Positions 1 through 5,086 of a stretch of DNA of 5,086 nt are shown piece after piece. Where the stretch lies: positions 1 through 5,086 of the forward strand of contig JAESTR010000070.1 in NCBI GenBank assembly GCA_016763495.1, read 5' to 3'. Source of the DNA: Kordiimonadaceae bacterium. GTDB taxonomy: Bacteria > Pseudomonadota > Alphaproteobacteria > Sphingomonadales > Kordiimonadaceae. Below the pieces are notes generated by a model. It had not been told where the DNA came from and did not search any database. It saw nothing but the letters and a program-made list of their open reading frames with translations. Numbering within the stretch: position 1 is the first letter of the stretch; each line of letters begins with the position of its first letter. A program made the translations under genes and the position numbers.

Positions 1-915
1 CCAGACGATTATACCATTCCGGAATTGGGCGTACATTACCGCTGGCCTGACTTGCCGGGCCCGCAAATTGAAAACCGCATGGTGGTAAAAAAGGAAGCTG
101 TGCTGGCTTTTGCGCGCGCTAATCCCATTGATAAAACCATTCGCAACCCCAAAGGCGCAAAGTTTGGTATCGTAACCACAGGTAAAGGGCACTTAGACCT
201 GATGGAAGCGCTAGACCTGCTAGGCATAGATGGAGCGCGCTGCCAAGAATTAGGCATTGGTATTTTTAAAGTAGGCATGGTGTGGCCACTTGAGCTTTCC
301 GCCATGTGCGACTTCATTGAAGGCAAAGAAGAAATACTGGTTGTTGAAGAAAAGCGCGGCATCATCGAAAGCCAGATTAAAGAATATATCTTCTCCCACG
401 AAGGCGCACCGCGTGTGCGGGTGTACGGCAAAGAATTAAAAACAGGCGCTCCTCTGTTACCATGGGTGGGCGAGCTGAACCCGCATATGGTCGCGCGGGT
501 AGTGGCACAGCGCCTCGAGCGTGTTTGTAGTGTGTCTTTCAAAGACAAGCTAAGCGCCCTTACGGCCAGCGAAAACACAACGCCGGGCTTAACAGATATT
601 AGCCGGATGCCGTTTTTCTGCTCGGGTTGCCCGCATAACCGCTCTACCAAAGTGCCTGAGGGCAGCAAGGCCTTGCAGGCATTGGCTGTCACTTTATGGC
701 GTCATGGATGGACCGAAAAACTGAATCGCTCATTCAAATGGGCGGCGAGGGTGTTAACTGGGTTGGTCGTTCACTGTTTAACGGCAATGAACATATCTTC
801 CAGAATTTGGGCGAAGGCACCTATTTCCATTCAGGTTATTTGGCCATACGGCAGGCCCACGCAGCCGAAACCAATATCACCTATAAAATACTGTTCAATG
901 ATGCAGTGGCGATGA
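1..915 (+). CDS. Indolepyruvate:ferredoxin oxidoreductase, fused type, 5' fragment (no start in window; frameshifted near 675)
   Basis: This is the middle part of a fused IorA/IorB-like enzyme that oxidatively decarboxylates indolepyruvate and other arylpyruvates to arylacyl-CoA, using thiamine diphosphate (ThDP), CoA, Fe-S clusters and ferredoxin in the cytoplasm. The frame is open from base 1 (PDDYTIPELGVHYRWPD), so the gene begins upstream; the TTG at 25 is not a real start. Residues ~45-170 (numbered from base 1) form the transketolase-C-like domain, seen in GIVTTGKGHLDLMEAL, GIFKVGMVWPLE and ILVVEEKRGIIESQIKEYI, the last typical of IorA. PFFCSGCPHNRSTKVPEGSKAL, ending at base 675, opens the ThDP-binding domain. 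After that the frame goes wrong: the residues to the stop at 913-915 resemble nothing in the family, while the family sequence resumes in the -1 frame. The family is usually about 1,150-1,190 residues, so roughly 230-250 N-terminal residues are outside the window. The assignment is firm; whether the gene works is not. Confidence 0.9.
   Translation, partial: PDDYTIPELGVHYRWPDLPGPQIENRMVVKKEAVLAFARANPIDKTIRNPKGAKFGIVTTGKGHLDLMEALDLLGIDGARCQELGIGIFKVGMVWPLELSAMCDFIEGKEEILVVEEKRGIIESQIKEYIFSHEGAPRVRVYGKELKTGAPLLPWVGELNPHMVARVVAQRLERVCSVSFKDKLSALTASENTTPGLTDISRMPFFCSGCPHNRSTKVPEGSKALQALAVTLWRHGWTEKLNRSFKWAARVLTGLVVHCLTAMNISSRIWAKAPISIQVIWPYGRPTQPKPISPIKYCSMMQWR
667..700 (+). other. Apparent one-base deletion (frameshift) in the indolepyruvate oxidoreductase gene
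   Basis: Frame 1 reads SKAL up to base 675 and then goes out of family. Frame 3 reads AGIGCHFMASWMDR from base 675 onward. The local sequence is GCCTTGCAGGCATTGG. Restoring one G (TTGGCAGGC) gives an uninterrupted K-A-L-A-G-I-G-C-H-F, which matches how this part of the family normally reads. The lesion is thus loss of one base of a GG pair at 675/676. No slippery heptamer (X XXY YYZ) is visible, so programmed -1 frameshifting is unlikely. Either a sequencing or assembly error or a young inactivating mutation fits. Confidence 0.85.
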
Positions 916-2783
916 CAGGTGGCCAGCCGGTTGATGGCCAAATCACCGTGCCCGGCATTGCCGCCCAAGTGCATGCCGAGGGTATTCGCTGGATACGAGT
1001 TCTATCGGATGAGCCAGACAAATACGGCAGTACTCGGTGGCCTGAAGGCGTAACAGTGCATCACAGGGACGAGCTTGATGCATTACAGCGCGAATGTCGC
1101 GAGATCAAAGGCGTGACAATACTCATATACGACCAAACATGCGCTGCTGAAAAACGCCGCAAGCGCAAACGTGGCACATACCCTGACCCTGCCAAGCGCG
1201 CCTTCATCAACCATGCCGTATGTGAAGGCTGCGGGGATTGCTCCGTGCAGTCAAATTGCCTGTCCATTCAACCGCGTAAAACAGCGGCAGGCACAAAACG
1301 GAAGATTGACCAGCACAGCTGCAACAAGGATTTCTCTTGTGTTGACGGCTTCTGCCCAAGCTTTGTGACCATAGAAGGCGGCACACTAAAAAAGCCTGAC
1401 GTTCGCAATGCTGATGGTTTCGCGGCTGAAGTCGCGCTTCTGCCTGAGCCTGAAACCGCTGTTACAGGGGCCTATGACCTGTTGGTTGGCGGCGTTGGCG
1501 GCACCGGTGTTGTGACCATTGGCGCTGTCATCACTATGGCTGCGCACATTGAAGGCAAAGGCAGCAGCGTGCTGGACTTTATGGGCTTTGCGCAAAAAGG
1601 CGGCACTGTACATAGTTATGTACGGCTGGCTGAAACGCCTGATGGTCTCAACCAAGTCCGTATCCAAGCTGGCAGTGCAGACGCGCTGGTGGGGTGCGAT
1701 ATGGTCGTGGCAACAGGCCCACAGGCCATGAAAGCACTCGCCAAGGGTAAAACCCGCATTTGCCTAAACTTGGAAGAAATGCCAACCGGTAACTTTGTGA
1801 TGGACCGTGATGCCACCATGAAAGCCGACATGCGCGTTGATACACTGCGCGGTGTGGTGGGGGCTGATAATTTTCACGCCATTAACGCCAGCAAAACAGC
1901 CATCGCCCTGCTTGGTGATGCAGTATTTTCCAACATGCTTATGGCGGGCTATGCGTGGCAGCAGGGTCTTATCCCTGTATCGTTGAAAGCCATGATGCGC
2001 GCCATTGAACTAAACGGTGTGGCCGTTGAGAAAAACCAGGCAGCCTTCAACTGGGGCCGCATGGTGTGGGAACAGCCAGACTTTGTAACGAAAAACCTGA
2101 GCGAAGAAAAAGACAAGCCGGTAGATGGGTTTGATGAGCTTAAGCAGTTTCATGTGAATTTTCTAACAGCTTACGAAAACACGGCTTATGCCAACCGGTA
2201 TAGCAAGCTTGTTGAGCGCGTGGCTGACGCGGAAACTAAAGTCACCGCAGGCGCAACGTCCCTGACAGAAGCAGTTGCTCGCAGCTATTATAAATTGCTG
2301 GCTATCAAAGACGAATATGAAGTGGCGCGACTGTATACAGACGGCAGCTTTGAAGCTGAAATCGCCAAGAATTTTGAAGGTGATTTCAAGATCAAATACC
2401 ATGTTGCACCCGCGCTGTTCGGCACTAAAAACGGCCCGCTTGGTCGCCCTGTCAAACGGGTTTTTGGCCCTTGGTTTAAAGGGGCGTTCCAACTGCTGAA
2501 TAAAATGAAGTTTCTGCGCGGCACAGCCTTTGACATTTTTGGTATGCACCATGAACGAAAGGTGCAACGCTCCATGATCATAGACTATGAGCTGTTGATA
2601 GAGGACGTGCTGCTTACTTTGTCTGCGCACAATATGGACGCCGCAGAAAAACTGCTTTCAGAAGTGCAAAATGTACGGGGATATGGGCCTATTTTTATAG
2701 AGGCTTACGAAAGCTACAAACAGGCCTTGCCAGCCCTATTGGAAGCCGTTAAGCACAGCAATGAAACAGAAAATGCCGCATAA
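696..2783 (+). CDS. Indolepyruvate:ferredoxin oxidoreductase, fused type, 3' fragment (ThDP, Fe-S, gamma and C-terminal domains)
   Basis: This is the continuation of the preceding gene in frame 3. Family-like sequence is readable from 675 (AGIGCHF before the ATG at 696), so the ATG is an internal Met and has no Shine-Dalgarno. Numbered from it, residues 1-150 are the ThDP domain with MGGEGVNWVG, the Mg/ThDP loop NLGEGTYFHSG (39-41 GEG where GDG is usual) and NDAVAMTGGQPVDG (68-81). Residues ~170-225 hold cysteines for 4Fe-4S clusters: C176, C179, C182, C188 and C209, C215, C220. Residues ~260-440 are the IorB/gamma domain, beginning DLLVGGVGGTGVVTIG, with DFMGFAQKGGTVHSYVR. Residues ~465-690 match the long C-terminal extension of the fused proteins (I recall it as DUF6537). 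The rest of the frame is intact to the TAA, with no second lesion. The aminotransferase gene starts 15 bases on and probably supplies the arylpyruvate substrate. Confidence 0.92.
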   Translation: MASWMDRKTESLIQMGGEGVNWVGRSLFNGNEHIFQNLGEGTYFHSGYLAIRQAHAAETNITYKILFNDAVAMTGGQPVDGQITVPGIAAQVHAEGIRWIRVLSDEPDKYGSTRWPEGVTVHHRDELDALQRECREIKGVTILIYDQTCAAEKRRKRKRGTYPDPAKRAFINHAVCEGCGDCSVQSNCLSIQPRKTAAGTKRKIDQHSCNKDFSCVDGFCPSFVTIEGGTLKKPDVRNADGFAAEVALLPEPETAVTGAYDLLVGGVGGTGVVTIGAVITMAAHIEGKGSSVLDFMGFAQKGGTVHSYVRLAETPDGLNQVRIQAGSADALVGCDMVVATGPQAMKALAKGKTRICLNLEEMPTGNFVMDRDATMKADMRVDTLRGVVGADNFHAINASKTAIALLGDAVFSNMLMAGYAWQQGLIPVSLKAMMRAIELNGVAVEKNQAAFNWGRMVWEQPDFVTKNLSEEKDKPVDGFDELKQFHVNFLTAYENTAYANRYSKLVERVADAETKVTAGATSLTEAVARSYYKLLAIKDEYEVARLYTDGSFEAEIAKNFEGDFKIKYHVAPALFGTKNGPLGRPVKRVFGPWFKGAFQLLNKMKFLRGTAFDIFGMHHERKVQRSMIIDYELLIEDVLLTLSAHNMDAAEKLLSEVQNVRGYGPIFIEAYESYKQALPALLEAVKHSNETENAA

Positions 2784-2787
2784 TGAT

Positions 2788-2792
2788 GGGAG
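2788..2792 (+). promoter_or_regulatory. Shine-Dalgarno of the aminotransferase gene
   Basis: GGGAG lies six bases before the ATG at 2799 and just after the TAA of the oxidoreductase at 2781-2783. It fixes the aminotransferase start and supports translation from a shared mRNA. Confidence 0.7.
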
Positions 2793-2798
2793 CCTGCA

Positions 2799-3989
2799 AT
2801 GTTCAGTGATCTTGAGGAATTAACACCTGACCCAATACTTAGTTTAATGGGGAAGTTTCGTGCTGATGAGAACCCAAATAAAGTAGATTTGAGCGTTGGC
2901 GTTTTCAAAAATGAAGTTGGTCATACCCCTATTTTTGATGCGGTTAAAAAGGCTGAAGCGCACCGCCTAGCGACTGAAGATACCAAAGTATATATCGGCA
3001 TGGTAGGCACGCCCGGCTATAACAAAGGCATGCTTGAGTTATTGCTCGGCGCAGACAATGCAGCCCTGAAAGATGGGCGCTTTTCGCCAGCTCTTACACC
3101 GGGTGGTTGCGGTGCACTGCGGGTCGGTGCTGAATTTCTTTACCGCGCAAACCCGAATGCAACGGTTTGGGTAAGTGACCCTACGTGGGCGAACCACGGC
3201 CCGCTGATTGGCGGCGTTGGGTTTGAGATGAAGACTTACCCGTATTATGACAAAGCAACGCACGGCGTTAATTTTGACGGCATGATGGATACACTGCGCA
3301 AGCTTGGGCCTAACGATGTGGTTCTGTTGCACGCTTGCTGCCATAACCCAACAGGCGCTGACCTAACACCAGCACAGTGGGACGAAGTGGCCGCTGTTGC
3401 TGCTGAGCGCGGGTTTATTCCTTTTGTCGACAGCGCCTACCAAGGCTTGGGCGTTAGCTTGGAAGCGGATGCTTACGGCGTGCGCAAAATTGTCGACAGT
3501 GTTGAAGAAATGCTGCTGGCTGTGTCTTGCTCCAAGAACTTTGGCCTGTACCGTGACCGTGTTGGTCTCGTGGCATCGCTTACCAAAGCTGGGGATGCAT
3601 CAAAGGCTATTGCACAGGTCAGCTCAGTCGCTCGTGGTATGTACAGCATGCCGCCCGCACATGGCGGCGCTATCGTTGAGCATATCCTGACAACACCAGA
3701 TTTGTATGCCTCTTGGAAGACAGAGCTTGAAGGCATTTGCAGCTCAGTGATCAATTCACGTAAAATGTTGCAGGACGGCCTTAAAAAGAAGGGTGTGCCA
3801 CTTGATGTCGCCTACCTGACAGAAAACCAAGGCATGTTTTCCTTCCTCGACCTAAGCAAAGATCAGATCAATCGGCTCCAAACTGAATATTCAGTGTATA
3901 TCGTTGGTTCTGGCCGGATCAATTTGGCGGGTGTTACAGTGAACAATATCGAGTATTTGACAGCGTCTATAAAAAGCGTAACAGGATAA
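2799..3989 (+). CDS. Class I aspartate/aromatic amino acid aminotransferase (AspC/TyrB family)
   Basis: This is a cytoplasmic PLP enzyme that moves the amino group of aspartate or an aromatic amino acid to 2-oxoglutarate. Its 396 residues are the normal length for subgroup I-alpha. Visible landmarks are the N-terminal MFSDLEELTPDPILSLM, GGCGALRVGAEFL (102-114, PLP phosphate loop), W130 stacking on PLP, HNPTG with N183, DSAYQG with D211 and Y214, the Schiff-base lysine K246 in SCSKNFGLY, R254, R279 in ARGMYSMPPAHGG (the distal-carboxylate arginine, Arg292 in pig numbering), and R373 in GSGRINLAG (alpha-carboxylate arginine). All catalytic positions are present. Keeping the Arg292 equivalent allows both dicarboxylic and aromatic substrates, so aspC and tyrB cannot be told apart here. 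Lying 15 bases behind an arylpyruvate oxidoreductase, it most likely acts on Phe, Tyr or Trp, which is an inference from context. The ATG has a good Shine-Dalgarno, and the gene is followed by a terminator. Confidence 0.95.
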   Translation: MFSDLEELTPDPILSLMGKFRADENPNKVDLSVGVFKNEVGHTPIFDAVKKAEAHRLATEDTKVYIGMVGTPGYNKGMLELLLGADNAALKDGRFSPALTPGGCGALRVGAEFLYRANPNATVWVSDPTWANHGPLIGGVGFEMKTYPYYDKATHGVNFDGMMDTLRKLGPNDVVLLHACCHNPTGADLTPAQWDEVAAVAAERGFIPFVDSAYQGLGVSLEADAYGVRKIVDSVEEMLLAVSCSKNFGLYRDRVGLVASLTKAGDASKAIAQVSSVARGMYSMPPAHGGAIVEHILTTPDLYASWKTELEGICSSVINSRKMLQDGLKKKGVPLDVAYLTENQGMFSFLDLSKDQINRLQTEYSVYIVGSGRINLAGVTVNNIEYLTASIKSVTG

Positions 3990-4012
3990 TTCGAAGCAAA
4001 AATCTACTGTTT

Positions 4013-4042
4013 AAAAAGGGGTGTTCATCGCCCCTTTTTTTT
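4013..4042 (+). terminator. Rho-independent terminator of the oxidoreductase-aminotransferase operon, probably bidirectional
   Basis: AAAAAGGGGTG (4013-4023) pairs with CGCCCC plus T's (4029-4039) around the loop TTCAT. The core is six pairs including one G-U, and an A/T extension follows. The right arm runs into eight T's (4035-4042). It begins 24 bases after the aminotransferase stop. On the minus strand the same hairpin ends in five T's, and the convergent small gene stops 14 bases to its right, so it can serve both directions. Confidence 0.85.
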
Positions 4043-4055
4043 ATGCGCAAACCGT

Positions 4056-4580
4056 TTAGTCAGCTACTGGTGCCAAGGCTTTACCGCGATAATAGCTGGG
4101 CAACAATGTTTCGCTGCGTGTGTCATAGCGAGATTCCATTGTCACTTTATGGCTTGGGTCTTTTTGGCATTTTACCTTAAAATCATCCCACGGCGCATCG
4201 CGTCTAGCCAGTGATATAAGCTGTGTAACGCGCAAGTCCTTAAAAATGGTCTCGTTGCAACCTTCACACGTTGCACAAAGGCGGTAATGCTTCATGCCAG
4301 AGATCATTTTTTTGGTCGTGCGCTCAGGTTGCTTGCCCAAAATAGGGAACAGTTGTGTAGTTTTTACGCTTTTTTGATTTGAGATCAGAGTATCAACAAG
4401 ACCGAGCAATTCTAACATGGCTTGGGCAAAGTCCACTCCAACATGGTCTCTGTCTGCTACACTTAATATTCCATCGCGGATTTCAATCAACCGCGCAATA
4501 TCGGTACTCTTACACACAATACTACCCTTTTTTGTCCTGCCCGTACTAAATATAGCAAGTTTAGCGAGGTTTTTCATCAT
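4056..4580 (-). CDS. Hypothetical protein with a C-terminal zinc-ribbon-like cysteine cluster
   Basis: I do not recognise this protein. The frame is open from 4625. Possible starts are TTG at 4622 (188 residues) or the tandem ATGs at 4580 and 4577 (174 or 173). I chose 4580 because ATG is favoured; none has a clear Shine-Dalgarno. In 188-residue numbering, the middle (42-85) looks helical (IARLIEIRDGILSV, FAQAMLELLGLVDTLI), followed by a basic linker. Then comes LCATCEGCNETIFKDL (C116, C119, C122), an L-rich helix with a charged end (RVTQLISLARRDAPWDDF) and KCQKDPSHKV (C152, H158). This layout of CxxC, helix, then C-x5-H resembles small zinc ribbons common in Alphaproteobacteria, with the second CxxC apparently changed to C...H. 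There is no signal peptide or membrane segment. It is convergent with the aminotransferase and lies downstream of arfB on the same strand. It seems more AT-rich than its neighbours. Metal binding is an inference. Confidence 0.7.
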   Translation of the reverse strand: MMKNLAKLAIFSTGRTKKGSIVCKSTDIARLIEIRDGILSVADRDHVGVDFAQAMLELLGLVDTLISNQKSVKTTQLFPILGKQPERTTKKMISGMKHYRLCATCEGCNETIFKDLRVTQLISLARRDAPWDDFKVKCQKDPSHKVTMESRYDTRSETLLPSYYRGKALAPVAD

Positions 4581-4641
4581 GCAAAATACACGCAGTGGTT
4601 TATTATTCGTGATCGCAGCCAATAGTTAAGATCGGTTAACC

Positions 4642-4670
4642 ATATAAGTGATTTTGTCTAAACTGGAAAA
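4642..4670 (-). promoter_or_regulatory. Weak candidate promoter for the minus-strand hypothetical gene
   Basis: On the minus strand TTATAT (4642-4647) would serve as a -10 box, with TTTTCC (4665-4670) 17 bases upstream as a very poor -35. An 8-base palindrome GGTTAACC (4634-4641) sits immediately downstream and could be a protein-binding site at the transcription start. Leader length would be about 55 bases to the ATG at 4580, or about 13 to the TTG at 4622. Only the -10 resembles the consensus. Confidence 0.2.
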
Positions 4671-4741
4671 TAGAACCGAGACGCAAAGTAAAAAAAAAGT
4701 TAAAATATATAAGTTTTTTCGATTTTTCGACCAGCAGCGTT

Positions 4742-4756
4742 TTTTCGCACCGAAAA
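4742..4756. repeat. Short perfect inverted repeat in the intergenic region
   Basis: TTTTCG and CGAAAA are separated by CAC, a six-base-pair stem with a three-base loop. Variants of TTTTTTCG recur nearby (4714-4721, 4723-4729, 4740-4747). It could be a weak transcript 3' structure for the arfB mRNA or a binding site, or simply chance in AT-rich DNA. Confidence 0.35.
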
Positions 4757-4829
4757 GGGACGGAAACCCCAATATAACATTGATTTTATCGGTTTAATTT
4801 ATCGACCTAAACGGGTGGTGTGCATTCGG

Positions 4830-5086
4830 TCAGTCGGTGAATTTTACTTTTCCGCGAGTTTGCTTGCGCGTGCTGCGCTGGGTCTTGCTGGCCAAACGGC
4901 GTTCGTTTGAGGCTCTGGTTGGGCGGGTTTTGGCGCGGTATTTTTTCGGTTTTTCAGCTTTTAGAAGCAGGCTTTTTAAGCGCGCTAACGCATCGTCGCG
5001 ATTTCGGTGCTGGCTGCTGTGCGCTTCCGCCCTCAGTGTTAATATCCCTGTGGCAGATAACCTGCGCCCGGCTTCACCCGCCAGCC
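4830..5086 (-). CDS. arfB: ArfB (YaeJ) alternative ribosome-rescue factor / peptidyl-tRNA hydrolase, C-terminal part (start outside window)
   Basis: The minus strand is open from the window edge to TGA at 4830-4832 and encodes the last 84 residues. The sequence begins LAGEAGRRLSATGILTLRAE, then AHSSQHRNRDDALARLKSLL, a linker KAEKPKKYRAKTRPTRASN and the basic tail ERRLASKTQRSTRKQTRGKV. This matches the second half of ArfB: the end of the RF1-like catalytic domain with its Q-x-N-R-x-D-A-L helix, then the P-T-R/K-x-S-x-x-R-R-L motif and the positively charged tail. That tail enters the empty mRNA channel of stalled ribosomes, while the GGQ loop, here beyond the edge, hydrolyses peptidyl-tRNA. 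ArfB is about 140 residues, so roughly 55-60 are missing. The arginine- and lysine-rich tail could suggest a ribosomal protein, but the RNRDDALARL and RPTRASNERRL motifs favour ArfB. Confidence 0.88.
   Translation of the reverse strand, partial: LAGEAGRRLSATGILTLRAEAHSSQHRNRDDALARLKSLLLKAEKPKKYRAKTRPTRASNERRLASKTQRSTRKQTRGKVKFTD

Larger units (their letters stand above)
4623..4829. other. AT-rich intergenic region between two minus-strand genes
   Basis: I see no gene in these 207 bases. They contain A9 (4690-4698 area) and T6 tracts, TCGA-TTTT-TCGA (4719-4730), the perfect inverted repeat TTTTCG-CAC-CGAAAA (4742-4756), and a weaker GTTTA/TAAAC pair near 4791-4812. None has the form of a convincing terminator for arfB, since the stems are AT-rich and no T-run follows in the right place on the minus strand. 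The region presumably carries the promoter of the small gene and the 3' end of the arfB transcript. Confidence 0.5.

Noticed and set aside
36..692. Long minus-strand open frame of 218 codons
   Set aside because: It is opposite conserved oxidoreductase sequence, has low-complexity Ser/Arg-rich content and no recognisable domain; a shadow of the real gene.
667..700. Programmed -1 ribosomal frameshift joining the two oxidoreductase pieces
   Set aside because: No X XXY YYZ slippery site, no internal Shine-Dalgarno and no clear downstream stem at the junction; the family is normally encoded in one frame.
2163..2630. Minus-strand open frame of 155 codons inside the oxidoreductase
   Set aside because: The plus-strand frame is clearly conserved here, and the minus frame shows no family motif or start signal.
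696..2783. Independent gene starting at ATG 696 (a split IorB-like subunit)
   Set aside because: Family sequence continues upstream of the ATG to base 675 in the same frame, and the ATG would begin in the middle of the ThDP domain.
4417..4629. Plus-strand 70-codon frame over the small gene
   Set aside because: It has a hydrophobic stretch but no ribosome binding site, and it lies antisense to the better-supported minus-strand frame.
1..5086. CRISPR array, tRNA/rRNA, insertion sequence or phage/defence genes
   Set aside because: No regularly spaced repeats, cloverleaf structure, transposase or phage-like sequence could be found on either strand.

Overview
The window looks like part of the chromosome of an alphaproteobacterium with a middling GC content. 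The evidence is the very large fused-type indolepyruvate ferredoxin oxidoreductase with its long C-terminal extension (a form common in Alphaproteobacteria and their relatives), an ArfB-type ribosome rescue factor, and the compact operon spacing. No genus can be named from the sequence. I see no mobile elements, CRISPR, tRNA or rRNA.

Layout. Positions 1-2783 (+) hold most of a fused indolepyruvate:ferredoxin oxidoreductase (IOR). Its first ~230-250 residues lie upstream of the window, and the reading frame is broken by an apparent one-base deletion next to position 675. It therefore appears as a 5' piece (1-915, correct only to about 675) and a 3' piece (675/696-2783). Fifteen bases later, behind a good Shine-Dalgarno sequence, comes a class I aspartate/aromatic aminotransferase (2799-3989, +). 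A GC hairpin with a T-tract (4013-4042) closes this operon and also separates it from two minus-strand genes. These are an unrecognised small protein with a zinc-ribbon-like cysteine cluster (about 4056-4580) and, at the right edge, the C-terminal 84 residues of ArfB (4830-5086). The latter has no start codon in the window and would be missed by a gene finder that needs one. Between them, 4623-4829 is AT-rich and non-coding.

How they work together. The aminotransferase and IOR make a plausible two-step pathway. The first converts an aromatic amino acid to an arylpyruvate. The second decarboxylates that oxidatively to arylacetyl-CoA and passes electrons to ferredoxin. If the frameshift is real in the organism, the second step is lost. 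If it is a sequence error, the operon is an ordinary one. The two minus-strand genes have no visible link to this pathway.

I did not find a convincing undescribed system. The items most worth a second look are the IOR frameshift, the GDG-to-GEG change in its thiamine diphosphate site, and the unknown cysteine-cluster protein.
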